The position numbers and the translations under genes are program-made. From assembly GCF_046250185.1 (NCBI RefSeq), contig NZ_CP176469.1: 64,000 nt of DNA, one strand, 5' to 3'. How positions within the stretch are numbered: position 1 is the stretch's first letter; each line of letters starts with the position of its first letter. The notes beneath the pieces were generated by a model. It ran no database searches and was not told the DNA's origin. It saw nothing but the letters and a program-made list of their open reading frames with translations. This DNA comes from Litorimonas sp046250185 (GTDB taxonomy: Bacteria > Pseudomonadota > Alphaproteobacteria > Caulobacterales > Maricaulaceae). Positions 33,786 to 42,767 of the stretch are shown one piece after another.

Positions 33786-34535
33786 CTAAGGCGCGAAACT
33801 ATGTGCCAAAACAAATTTGGATCGTAACTCTGATGTTTTTCGTTTCGCCTCTTTATAAGCCTCTTCTTCCGCAGCGACTAGAACAGTATCTAAAACGTGA
33901 GCAAAGTGGTTTCGTATTAAAGATCGAGCTGCGCGCGAGTCTCGATGCTCCAACGCCTGAATAACAGCTTGGTAGGCTCGCTGTGCAGGACCGCTAAATT
34001 CGTGACATATGTTTTTATAAAAACCGTGTAGCTCCCATGCCTCACTGCGCATCGTCCAAAGTCGGTTAACAATGCGGATAATAGCGTGGTTTTTTGTAGC
34101 CTTAGCTATGCAGGCAAAAAAAGCGCATTCGGCCTGATATGGAGACATTTCGCTCTTCACCTCTCCATAAATGATACCGTTATATTTTTTCAATGCCAGG
34201 ATCTCTTCATCAGTAATATACGGCGCCGCCAAAGCCGCAGCTTCGGACGCAATAACTAATTGAGCCTCGGTTATTTCAGCTGGACAGGTTTCGCTTTGTT
34301 GGCTTTCATAGGCTTTCCCTGGGTCAATTATGAGAGGGCTTTCGCCTTTTTGAATTGTGATCCGCCCTTTTTCGCTTAACAAATCTTTGGCTTTTCTGAC
34401 CGCGTGTCGACTGACGCCAAAACGGTTGGCGAGGGCGTATTCACTCGGCAGGAGGCTGCCAATGGCAATAACTTGCGTGTCAATTAATGCCTGAATTTTA
34501 TCGGCCAAGTCGGCATATAATGATAGGTGTGCCAT
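33786..34535 (-). CDS. GntR-family regulator, FadR/FCD subgroup
   Basis: 249 residues: a winged helix-turn-helix (about 5-70, LPSEYALANRFGVSRHAVRKA) and an all-helical FCD effector domain (about 85-240) with metal-site-type His residues (for example in RNHFAHVLD). The frame extends to 34571; ATG 34535 is chosen because MAHLSLYADLADKI fits the family start, but the ribosome site is weak in both cases. FadR-type proteins bind TGGT-N3-ACCA sites, and just such a site lies before the TonB receptor at 37877. It is likely the cluster repressor, responding to a sugar-acid intermediate such as mannonate or a related compound. Confidence 0.85.
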   Translation of the reverse strand: MAHLSLYADLADKIQALIDTQVIAIGSLLPSEYALANRFGVSRHAVRKAKDLLSEKGRITIQKGESPLIIDPGKAYESQQSETCPAEITEAQLVIASEAAALAAPYITDEEILALKKYNGIIYGEVKSEMSPYQAECAFFACIAKATKNHAIIRIVNRLWTMRSEAWELHGFYKNICHEFSGPAQRAYQAVIQALEHRDSRAARSLIRNHFAHVLDTVLVAAEEEAYKEAKRKTSELRSKFVLAHSFAP

Positions 34536-34573
34536 ACGCTGCCTGCCGCTCCTTTCTTCCATCATAATCACAA

Positions 34574-34606
34574 AAAAGCACCGCCCGAGATACGGACGGT
34601 GCTTTT
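34574..34606 (-). terminator. Rho-independent terminator after the TonB receptor gene
   Basis: AAAAGCACCG pairs with CGGTGCTTTT (13-nt loop), followed by T6 on the minus strand. It lies 28 nt after the receptor stop and just before the regulator start, so read-through would feed the regulator operon. Confidence 0.85.
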
Positions 34607-34633
34607 CATTTTTTCAATTACACAAGCTTGTTC

Positions 34634-37600
34634 TTAGAACGTGTAGCTGGCACCGAAGATGACACGACGGTCGGTGATGCCTTGGTAACAGCGTAGAGCG
34701 CCACCTTCCACACATGCGACATCTGAATTAGATTCTGTCAGGTTGACCGCATCGACTTGGACTGTGAGGCCATCAGTTACTTCATAGCTTAGGCTGCCGT
34801 TAAGCTGACCACGCGCCTCTTGTTGGCCTCTAAATCCGTATGGTGTGAAGACGCCAGATGTTCCTGGCAGGTCATCCGTCGCAAATGCGTCACGCCATGT
34901 ATAACGCAGTCTGGCTGACAGACCATACTTCTCGTAATACCCAGTCAAGTTATACGCATGATTGGATAGGCGCAGTAAAGTAGCCGTTTCACGCGTCACA
35001 TTTGGGAACCCTTGTGCTGCGAGAATAACTTTGTTCCGGTTGCCTGAAATACCCACGAAACCCGTGTTATTGTCTTCATTCTGGTATGTGTAGTTTGCCA
35101 GCAAACCAAACCCAGAGGCCCAACCAAGCTTATCTTCCCACCCAGAAAGGTTGTATTGAAACGCAACTTCAACACCTTTTTGTGTCGTCGAATTATCGGA
35201 GTTAAACGTCGATTCGTTGTCAACACAAACGCCTGTCCCAAGGGTATCATCACCGAAAATCCCTGGAGATGTGCCGGGAGAGAAAATCCCGCCACCTTCA
35301 CAAGGTGCCGTGACGTCACGTACAGGAGGGTTTCCAGTCTCGACCGCAGTATCTTCGCGGGCCCCGAATAGACCATTACGTTCTTTCCGGAAAACACCGA
35401 CACTAAAGACAGCCTCAGGTGCAAAATACCAATCCAGAGACGCTTCAAGGCTATCAACTTCTTCTGGTACCAGTAATGGATTGCCACTCTCGGCATTACC
35501 ATTAACACCACCGAAATCTGGGAAGACAATCCCGGAAGTCAGGTCGTTAAAGTCAGGACGGCGAATATCTTCATAATACGCGCCGCGGAAAATAACGTCT
35601 TCAGTCACATCCACAGCAACGTTGACGCGTGGGAGGAAGTGATCGTAGCCGTTCTCAACTGTTGTCAAAGTCGTAGAGCCGGGCACAGCAGGATTACCGC
35701 CTGTCGCAGGAACATCATCGATAATTACATTCGCTGTCGACGAAAGGCTCGTGTCTATATAGCGCAAACCTGCATTACCGCGAACTCGGCCGAAGTCGAA
35801 ATTCGCTTGTCCGTAAATTGCAAGCGTGTCCTCTGTAATGTCAAAGAAAGCTGAATCATCACGAGTCAAACCTGATCTAAAGATCGGATTAAGGCCCTGG
35901 GCTGACGCAGCTGAATTAATTGTCGTAATCGTGGAGGCGAAGTCCCGCGTCAAATCTGGGTCCACCTGCAATACACCATCAACCGCTAAGGCGTTTCCAG
36001 ACCCCTCAGCAAAATTATCAGGAATTTCGCTCAGAAGTTGGGAAATCCCGCCAGCGTTCAAGCTACCTGCAAGCAAGCCACTACCACTGACAGATCCGCT
36101 CCGGTCATCTCTAATACTCGAACGCTCACCAAAGCGCACGCCAGCATCAAAAGAGGTTAAGAAATTAGACAAACGTGTCTCAGACAAGTCATAGCTGGCA
36201 TCAAAACGGATAGCCTGATCAACATTCTCACGAATATCGCCACTGTAAGCTGGGTTACCATCAATGACGTAATTATTGGGGTCCAACAGATCTGCTTCTG
36301 ATGGTGCAAATGGATCAGCAAAGTTAATGTCCCAACCGTAACCGTTGCTCAGGTCGAATATAAGCGGTGTTCCGTTTTCATCTCTTTGATCCGTCCCGCT
36401 GCTACCACCAAGTCTGACACCGATAACATTGTCGTCAGCATCTTCAATATCACGAACCGTCAATGGAATAAATGAATTCGGGTTGATGAAGTTAAGATTG
36501 ATCGACAAATTTGGATTGACAGTGTCGGAACTTGATCTGGCAAACTCAGCGTTAAGTGTTAACGCCTCTGTCGCTTCCCACTCACCCCCAAACCTTAGGG
36601 TCGTCGTATCAGTGAAGCGAGAACCCGCATCTGACGCAACGCGGAAGAACGGAGCACCCCGTGAGTCTTCTGCCTCACTCATAGCCTGCACTTGAGACGG
36701 CTGGAATGTACCACCGACAACCTGTAGAATGCTTCCAAAGTCCTGATCGCCATTGGCACCTGGAGCAGACCCGATATCGACAGTCCGAAAGTCTGTAAAG
36801 TTAGTTTGATCGCCATTAAAGCGATCCCCACTCCCGTTTAGCCGGCTAACATTAGACGCCTGAATTCTATTACCTTTCAGTTTCCGCTCTTGATCATTAT
36901 AGACTACGTCAGCAAATATCCGAAGATTATCTGTTGGCTTAGCTTCTATGGAACCAGCGATATTGAAAGTTTCAAAATTTTGTGTTCTTTGGACTTGGTT
37001 CAAGAACTGAACACCCAAAAAGCCATCTGCCCCGGCTGGGCAAGTGCTCGGCGGAGTATCGCCTGTGCAATCAACATAATTGTCAGTATCAAGACGCGGA
37101 CGGAAGGCCGTGTTCTCTGACTTAGTGTAACTAGCACTTACAACGACGCCAATCTCTTGACCTTTCGCATTTTCCCAATTTTTACCTAAAGCGCCTGAAA
37201 TTCTTGGAGATATTCCAGAGGTAAGACTGCTGTCCTCGCCTTGGATGCGAACAGATGCCAGAGTATCTTTAAGATCGAGTGGTCTAATGGTTCTAAGGTT
37301 AATGATACCGCCGACAGCCCCTTCGATGTGGTAGGCTTCGGGTGCCTTCACAACTTCGAGACCCGCGATGATGGCGGGATTAACATCTGTAAAGTTGATG
37401 CCCCCGCGACCATTGCCATTGCCAACAGTTGTTACGCCATTAAATTGAATAAGGTTTTGGTCTGATCCGCGAATTTGAACGCCTGTACCGACGCCCTCAG
37501 TCCGAGTGATTTGGATGCCAGGAATATTTTCCAAGACCTCAGCCAAGTTCTGGTCTGGAAGTTTACCAATATCTTCGGCGATGATAACTTCAACCAAGCT

Positions 37601-37786
37601 ATCCGCTTGACGTTTTTCAACAAGCGCACTTTCAAGTGACTGACGAATACCTGTTGCGATAACTTCGTCTTGCCCAACGTCCTGCGCGAATGCGGTAGGC
37701 GCGGCAAGAATGGGTAGAGAAGACCCAATAAGCAAAGCAACTTTCAAAGGTTGAAAAGCATTTTTTTTGAATTTTGGCATAGGCAT
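34634..37786 (-). CDS. Large TonB-dependent receptor of the carbohydrate type
   Basis: 1050 residues: a signal peptide (about 1-35, ending AFAQ), a TonB box region DEVIATGIR, a plug (LADVLENIPG-like LAEVLENIPGIQI, VQIRGSDQNLIQFNGV) and a barrel ending in YTF. The start RQSLESALVEKRQADSLVEV marks the Xanthomonas/Caulobacter-type receptors used for plant or algal sugars. A frame runs to 37822, but AGGGG precedes ATG 37786. It follows a control region packed with ACCAAT/ATTGGT half-sites, lies next to the GntR gene, and is the likely outer-membrane entry for the cluster's substrate. Confidence 0.92.
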   Translation of the reverse strand: MPMPKFKKNAFQPLKVALLIGSSLPILAAPTAFAQDVGQDEVIATGIRQSLESALVEKRQADSLVEVIIAEDIGKLPDQNLAEVLENIPGIQITRTEGVGTGVQIRGSDQNLIQFNGVTTVGNGNGRGGINFTDVNPAIIAGLEVVKAPEAYHIEGAVGGIINLRTIRPLDLKDTLASVRIQGEDSSLTSGISPRISGALGKNWENAKGQEIGVVVSASYTKSENTAFRPRLDTDNYVDCTGDTPPSTCPAGADGFLGVQFLNQVQRTQNFETFNIAGSIEAKPTDNLRIFADVVYNDQERKLKGNRIQASNVSRLNGSGDRFNGDQTNFTDFRTVDIGSAPGANGDQDFGSILQVVGGTFQPSQVQAMSEAEDSRGAPFFRVASDAGSRFTDTTTLRFGGEWEATEALTLNAEFARSSSDTVNPNLSINLNFINPNSFIPLTVRDIEDADDNVIGVRLGGSSGTDQRDENGTPLIFDLSNGYGWDINFADPFAPSEADLLDPNNYVIDGNPAYSGDIRENVDQAIRFDASYDLSETRLSNFLTSFDAGVRFGERSSIRDDRSGSVSGSGLLAGSLNAGGISQLLSEIPDNFAEGSGNALAVDGVLQVDPDLTRDFASTITTINSAASAQGLNPIFRSGLTRDDSAFFDITEDTLAIYGQANFDFGRVRGNAGLRYIDTSLSSTANVIIDDVPATGGNPAVPGSTTLTTVENGYDHFLPRVNVAVDVTEDVIFRGAYYEDIRRPDFNDLTSGIVFPDFGGVNGNAESGNPLLVPEEVDSLEASLDWYFAPEAVFSVGVFRKERNGLFGAREDTAVETGNPPVRDVTAPCEGGGIFSPGTSPGIFGDDTLGTGVCVDNESTFNSDNSTTQKGVEVAFQYNLSGWEDKLGWASGFGLLANYTYQNEDNNTGFVGISGNRNKVILAAQGFPNVTRETATLLRLSNHAYNLTGYYEKYGLSARLRYTWRDAFATDDLPGTSGVFTPYGFRGQQEARGQLNGSLSYEVTDGLTVQVDAVNLTESNSDVACVEGGALRCYQGITDRRVIFGASYTF

Positions 37787-37859
37787 ATGACATTTCCCCT
37801 GTCTTGTTTGTTTCTCCAACAAAAACCCTATTCCCGCTATATGTCAACCGATAATTTAG

Positions 37860-37897
37860 ACCAATTATAATTTATTGGTAGGACCAATTTAATTGGT
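37860..37897. promoter_or_regulatory. Array of four alternating ACCAAT/ATTGGT half-sites
   Basis: ACCAAT at 37860, ATTGGT at 37874, ACCAAT at 37883 and ATTGGT at 37892. The middle pair forms ATTGGT-AGG-ACCAAT, which contains the FadR-type core TGGT-N3-ACCA. The last pair is ACCAAT-TTA-ATTGGT. They lie 74-111 nt before the TonB receptor ATG. Confidence 0.7.
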
Positions 37898-38120
37898 TAG
37901 GCTGGACGGATGTCTAGACAAGCAGGCCTAAATTGGTTTTGTTGCAATCTGACGTACTAAATCTGACATCTATAATATGGCGTATTCTCGAATAATTAAG
38001 CCATCGCGTTAGATGCGCTACGACCCCTGAAGCGGGCCTCTTCCATCCCCCACACCCGCCCCCCAGACCCGCGACGTAATGAGGCTTTCCGTCTGTCTTT
38101 AAATCAGGCAATAGACATTC

Positions 38121-41093
38121 ATGTCCCGCGACTCTCAAGCCATTGTCAAAGCCGTTTTGGGTCCGACCAATACGGGCAAGACGCATTACGCCGTTGAGCG
38201 GATGTTGGGTCATGCGAGCGGGGTGATCGGCCTGCCGCTGCGCCTCTTGGCCAGAGAAGTCTACGATAAAATCGTCGCGCGCAAAGGCGAGAAACTGGTC
38301 GCCTTGATGACGGGCGAGGAGAAGATCATTCCTCCGACGGCGCAATATTATGTCTGCACTGTCGAGGCGATGCCGATTGAGAAACGCTTTAACTTCCTCG
38401 CCGTCGACGAAGTGCAGTTGATGGGCAATCATGAGCGCGGGCATATCTTTACCGACCGCGTCCTCTATGCGCGCGGAATTTACGAGACCCTGTTTATGGG
38501 CGCGGAAACGGTGCGCGACGTGCTGGCGACGCTTGTACCGAAAATTCAGTTTGATCACCGCGAGCGCTTCTCTGAACTGCATTATGACGGACCGAAGAAG
38601 ATTACGCGCTTACCCAAACGCTCCGTCATCGTCGCGTTTTCGGCCAAGGAAGTCTACGCGCTGGCGGAGTTATTGCGGCGGTTTCGCGGCGGCGCGGCAG
38701 TCGTCATGGGCGGGTTATCCCCGCGCACCCGTAATGCGCAGGCGGAGCTGTTCCAAAGCGGGGAAGTCGATTTCCTCGTCGCGACAGACGCCGTCGGCAT
38801 GGGTCTGAACCTCGATACCGATCATGTGGCCTTTGCGGGGCTGTCCAAATATGACGGGCGTCGGCGGCGCATGCTGACCCCGATGGAGGCCGCGCAGATT
38901 GCCGGCCGTGCGGGGCGTTTTCGCAATGACGGGACATTTGGGATTACCGGTGACTGCCCGCCTTTCCCCGAAGAGATGATACGCCGTATCGAAGCACATG
39001 AATTTGAAGACTTACAATATGTCGAGTGGCGCAATTCTGATTTGGATTTTACCTCGCTCGATAGCCTGTTTGAGAGCCTGCACATGCCGCGCCCGACCAA
39101 GCGTCTCCGCCGCATCAAAGGCGCAGATGATGAGGCTGCGCTCGAACGCATGGTCGCGATCCCCGAAGTTAGCGCCGCCATGAAAACGCGGACACAAGTC
39201 AAGCAGCTGTGGGACATCTGCCAAGTGCCAGACTTCCGCAACCTCACAATCGATACCCATGTGAAGCTGCTCCAAGATATATACCGCATGTTGGTCACGC
39301 ATGGCGGCACTCTGCCTGACGCGTTCATGGCGAAGCGGATCGCGAATTGCGACGAGACGTTTGGCGATGTCGAGATTCTCTCCGCTCGCCTGTCGCGCAT
39401 CCGAACCTGGACTTATTGCGCGTCAAAGGCGAATTGGATGCCCAAAACCTCTGGAGATACGAAACATTGGGTAAATGTTGCGCGCGAGGTTGAAGATAGG
39501 TTGTCAGATGCGCTACACGAGAAACTCACGGCACGTTTTGTTGACCGCCGAACCAGTAAATTGCTTAAAGGCATGGGAGCAGACGCGCTTATGGACGCGA
39601 CGATAAAAGACAATGGCGATGTGTTCGTCGATGATCACCTGATCGGCAAGCTAGACGGCCTGCAGTTCACCAAAGACGCCAGCGCCAGCGGGCTCGAAGA
39701 AAAAGCGCTGGAAGCGGCGGCGCAAAAAGCACTCGCGCCAGAGATTAATCGTCGCCTGACCTCCCTCTGCGGCGGCACGCACGCAATCTTCCAACTATCT
39801 GACGACGGGAAGATCATGTGGGGCAGCATGGCTGTCGGCAAGATCGCACCCAGCGGCTCTGTCTTTACCCCTGACGCCGCACTGATTGGCGGAGAACTGG
39901 GCAATCCGACTCTGCAAAACCTCGCCGCAGACCGTATGCGGGAGTTTCTACGAGCCGAAGTCACCGCGCATTTGGAGCCGCTGCAACGCCTCAAAGACTT
40001 CCCCAATATGGAAGGCATGAGCGCAGAGGCCAAAGGTTTTGCCTACACGCTGCTGGAAAATCACGGCTCCGTTGATCGACGTCACCACGCCAAAGCGATC
40101 AAAGCCCTAGAGCAAGAACCGCGGCGGCAGCTGCGCTCGATCGGTGTCGTCTTTGGTCACTATAATATCTACATGCCCGACCTGATGAAGCCTAAGCCAG
40201 CCAAATTGCTGAGCTTGCTGATCGCTTTCGGCGCAGGCGGAGACCGCAAACCGTTCATCCCCTTTGCGGGCGTCACATCTATCCCAAATGAGGGCGAGTT
40301 AGCGTCCAGTAATTACGGCAAAGGTGCCCTCGCGCTGGCGGGTTACCGCGCTGTTGGCCCGCGCATTGTGCGCTTTGACATCCTCAATCGCTTATCAAAC
40401 CTCATCCGCGATGCGGGCATCCAGTTTGAGCAAGAGAAAAACGAAGGCGTGCAGGGCAAACGATTCCAAGTCATGCAAGAAATGCTGGCTTTGCTGGGAT
40501 CATCTTATGAAGATGTTCGAGGTGTTTTGTCAGCCTTAAATTATAAAGCAGAGGTCGCAGAGACCGCGCTGACGACTGACCCCGCGGCAGAGAGTAAAAT
40601 AGAGGCAGAGGCAGAGGCAGAGGCAGAGGCAGAGGCAGAGGCAGAGACTAAGGCGGAAACTTCTAAAACACCTCATACGGATGCGGCTGCGCCAACTGAC
40701 GCGGCAAAGCCCCCCGAAACGCTCGGCACGCCGCCCAACACCGCCAATTTGTCCAATCGCGAAGTGAAACGGATCGCCAATCGCAAGCGGTTGAGCCTTT
40801 ATAATAATCGTGTGCCGCAAGAAGACGGCACCAATGTTGAAGAACCCAATTTGGAGTATTGGAGTTACGCCCCGCCCAAACGCAATCACGATGCAGCACG
40901 ACGCAAAAAGCCTTACAACACCGCCGCCAAAGGCGCGTATAAAGGCAAGAAACCTCGCAGCAATGACAAGTCTGGCGGCCAGAAACCCCATGACAGCAAA
41001 GTTGCGGCGAAACGCCAAGTGAAGTTAGAAAATTCACCCTTTGCGGCTCTGGCAGCGTTGAAATCGCCGTCAAAGTCGGGCGATAAATCCTAG
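38121..41093 (+). CDS. Suv3-like superfamily 2 RNA helicase
   Basis: 990 residues. The N-terminal half has the Suv3 pattern: Walker A GPTNTGKTHYA near 17, DEVQLMG near 97 (DExH variant), and motif VI QIAGRAGRF near 258. A middle region is followed by a low-complexity stretch of about eight Glu-Ala pairs near residues 828-844, and a Lys/Arg-rich tail ending NSPFAALAAL. In mitochondria Suv3 unwinds RNA for the degradosome; the bacterial relatives are less known. The start ATG has no strong ribosome site, but the frame begins at conserved residues. It precedes the S4-domain frame. Confidence 0.88.
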   Translation: MSRDSQAIVKAVLGPTNTGKTHYAVERMLGHASGVIGLPLRLLAREVYDKIVARKGEKLVALMTGEEKIIPPTAQYYVCTVEAMPIEKRFNFLAVDEVQLMGNHERGHIFTDRVLYARGIYETLFMGAETVRDVLATLVPKIQFDHRERFSELHYDGPKKITRLPKRSVIVAFSAKEVYALAELLRRFRGGAAVVMGGLSPRTRNAQAELFQSGEVDFLVATDAVGMGLNLDTDHVAFAGLSKYDGRRRRMLTPMEAAQIAGRAGRFRNDGTFGITGDCPPFPEEMIRRIEAHEFEDLQYVEWRNSDLDFTSLDSLFESLHMPRPTKRLRRIKGADDEAALERMVAIPEVSAAMKTRTQVKQLWDICQVPDFRNLTIDTHVKLLQDIYRMLVTHGGTLPDAFMAKRIANCDETFGDVEILSARLSRIRTWTYCASKANWMPKTSGDTKHWVNVAREVEDRLSDALHEKLTARFVDRRTSKLLKGMGADALMDATIKDNGDVFVDDHLIGKLDGLQFTKDASASGLEEKALEAAAQKALAPEINRRLTSLCGGTHAIFQLSDDGKIMWGSMAVGKIAPSGSVFTPDAALIGGELGNPTLQNLAADRMREFLRAEVTAHLEPLQRLKDFPNMEGMSAEAKGFAYTLLENHGSVDRRHHAKAIKALEQEPRRQLRSIGVVFGHYNIYMPDLMKPKPAKLLSLLIAFGAGGDRKPFIPFAGVTSIPNEGELASSNYGKGALALAGYRAVGPRIVRFDILNRLSNLIRDAGIQFEQEKNEGVQGKRFQVMQEMLALLGSSYEDVRGVLSALNYKAEVAETALTTDPAAESKIEAEAEAEAEAEAEAETKAETSKTPHTDAAAPTDAAKPPETLGTPPNTANLSNREVKRIANRKRLSLYNNRVPQEDGTNVEEPNLEYWSYAPPKRNHDAARRKKPYNTAAKGAYKGKKPRSNDKSGGQKPHDSKVAAKRQVKLENSPFAALAALKSPSKSGDKS
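40602..40648 (+). repeat. Hexamer repeat (GAGGCA) encoding Glu-Ala pairs
   Basis: A nearly perfect run of about eight GAGGCA units in the helicase gene. Length changes of whole units keep the frame, so it may differ between strains. Confidence 0.85.
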
Positions 41094-41438
41094 CGGCCCG
41101 CGCCACTGGCTCGCCTGCGAAAATCGCCGATAGATGACGCCGCGCAGCCGACAGCCGATGACGCCTGCCGCCTTGATGTCTGGCTTTATCGCACGCGATT
41201 TTTTAAAACACGCACAGGTGCAACGGCGGCGATATTGGGCGGAAAAATACGCCTGACGCGCTTCGGTAAAACGCGCCGAATCAAAAAACCTCATGCTTTA
41301 CTGCGTATTGGCGAGAGCGTCACATTTATGCGCGGCACAGAGTTGGTGCAGGTTGAAATGCTGGCACCAGGCACGCGACGTGGCCCTGCAAGCGAGGCAC
41401 AGACGCTTTATCAACGCATTGATGGAAATGGTGAATAG
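41094..41438 (+). CDS. S4-domain RNA-binding protein (HslR-like); start unclear
   Basis: The frame right after the helicase stop, and in the same frame, encodes an S4 RNA-binding domain: RLDVWLYRTRFFKTRTGATA with the loop GGKIRL, then VTF-x-RG, and a tail with TRRGPAS. This fits the HslR-type small S4 proteins that bind ribosomes or RNA. There is no ATG, GTG or TTG before the S4 core in this frame; the first TTG (41235) falls inside the domain. CTG at 41106 or 41115 or ATA at 41130 are the only near-start codons. Possible explanations are a rare start, read-through of the helicase TAG, or a base error. Coordinates mark the open frame. Confidence 0.7.
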   Translation, partial: RPAPLARLRKSPIDDAAQPTADDACRLDVWLYRTRFFKTRTGATAAILGGKIRLTRFGKTRRIKKPHALLRIGESVTFMRGTELVQVEMLAPGTRRGPASEAQTLYQRIDGNGE

Positions 41439-41497
41439 GTCATATTGACTTTTGCCCCCAATGCCGCCACATCGCCCCTGCGAATTTGGAGCCCAGA

Positions 41498-41842
41498 ATG
41501 ACCTATATCGTCAAAGACGAATGTATCAAATGTAAGTTCATGGATTGTGTCGAAGTCTGTCCTGTGGACTGCTTCTATGAGGGCGAAAACATGCTCGTCA
41601 TTCACCCCGATGAATGTATTGATTGCGGTGTCTGCGAGCCTGAATGTCCCGTGGACGCAATCGTGCCGGATACAGAGGACGATCCCGACGGCAAATGGCT
41701 CGAAATCAACTCCAAATATGCTGAATTGTGGCCTGTCATCACGGTCAAAAAAGACCCCCCAGAAGACCGCGAGCAATACGAGTCAGAAACAGGCAAATTT
41801 GAAAAATACTTCTCCGAAAAGCCTGGCACAGGCGACGAATAG
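41498..41842 (+). CDS. fdxA: 7Fe ferredoxin FdxA
   Basis: 114 residues. The N-terminal part has CIKCKFMDCVEVCPVDC and then CIDCGVCEPECPVDA, the arrangement of a [3Fe-4S][4Fe-4S] FdxA-type ferredoxin with a 60-residue C-terminal extension. It carries electrons at low potential in the cytoplasm. TTG at 41486 is in frame, but GGAG (part of that codon context) is spaced 6 nt before ATG 41498, so ATG is chosen. The carD gene follows, as in many alphaproteobacteria. Confidence 0.96.
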   Translation: MTYIVKDECIKCKFMDCVEVCPVDCFYEGENMLVIHPDECIDCGVCEPECPVDAIVPDTEDDPDGKWLEINSKYAELWPVITVKKDPPEDREQYESETGKFEKYFSEKPGTGDE

Positions 41843-42064
41843 GCGGGGCTAACCTCCCAAATTCGTGGGAATTTACGCTGATTTCGACCAAAACTGCGAA
41901 ATTACAACGCGTTAGCGTAGATTTTTGTCTAAATTTGTGATATTATCTTTTTAACATAACGGTGTGGACGGTGAAAAACCGCTGCGCCGTTTGCTTTTAT
42001 ATAACATGTGGTTGCGGCAAACGATCTTGCCCAGCCCATTACAAGATATTTACAAGGGCTACTT

Positions 42065-42700
42065 ATGGCATCGACTAAGAAAAAAACGACGACGAAATCA
42101 AAAGCGGGCAGCGCTAAGTCCGGCAAAGGCCTGTTCAAAGTGGGTCAACACATCGTTTATCCCGCGCACGGCGTGGGCGACGTGATTGCGATTGAACAAG
42201 AGGTTATCGCGGGCTTTGACATCGAAGTCTATGTTGTCAAGTTTGAACAAGATAAGATGACATTACGGGTGCCGACAGCGAAAGCTGGCAATTCAGGCAT
42301 GCGGGCGCTGTCTAATGAACTCGTCTTAAAGGACTCTTTCACAACGCTTAAAGGCCGCGCGCGCATCAAGCGCACAATGTGGTCGCGTCGCGCGCAGGAA
42401 TATGAAGCCAAGATCAACTCTGGCGATCTTATCCTCGTGTCCGAAGTCGTTCGCGACCTGCACCGTACAGATCAGCAGCCAGAGCAGAGCTATTCAGAGC
42501 GTCAGCTTTATGAAAGCGCGCTGGACCGTATGGTGCGCGAAGTGGCCGCGATCCGCAAAACGACATATGATACGTCCTTAAACGATGTGCTGGAAACGCT
42601 CGCGAAAGCCCGCTCTCGTCAGGCCGCGAAAGCTGCCAAAGAAGCGGAAGAGGCGACAGATAACGAAAATGACAATGAAGAAGGCAAGCCAGCGGCTTAG
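42065..42700 (+). CDS. carD: CarD-family transcription regulator
   Basis: 211 residues: a Lys-rich N-terminus (about 1-20), the CarD RNA-polymerase-binding domain (about 21-80, FKVGQHIVYPAHGVGDV), an all-helical DNA-contacting domain (about 85-180) and an acidic Glu/Asp tail. CarD binds the polymerase beta subunit and stabilises open promoter complexes, mainly at growth-related promoters. A GTG at 42008 would lengthen the protein; AGGG stands 6 nt before ATG 42065. It lies in the usual order behind fdxA, ends at a strong terminator, and its upstream 220 bp hold AT-rich promoter sequence. Confidence 0.95.
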   Translation: MASTKKKTTTKSKAGSAKSGKGLFKVGQHIVYPAHGVGDVIAIEQEVIAGFDIEVYVVKFEQDKMTLRVPTAKAGNSGMRALSNELVLKDSFTTLKGRARIKRTMWSRRAQEYEAKINSGDLILVSEVVRDLHRTDQQPEQSYSERQLYESALDRMVREVAAIRKTTYDTSLNDVLETLAKARSRQAAKAAKEAEEATDNENDNEEGKPAA

Positions 42701-42724
42701 CTTTAGCACAAATCCTAAAATATT

Positions 42725-42749
42725 AAGCCCCCGCACTGGGGGCTTTTTT
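42725..42749 (+). terminator. Rho-independent terminator of carD
   Basis: AAGCCCCC pairs with GGGGGCTT (5-nt loop), then T6. It is 24 nt after the carD stop. Confidence 0.92.
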
Positions 42750-42767
42750 GTGCCACAAACTGAGGGG

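Noticed and set aside
37914..38582. 222-codon minus-strand frame over the Suv3 start
   Set aside because: It overlaps the helicase Walker A region on the other strand and shows no motif of its own.
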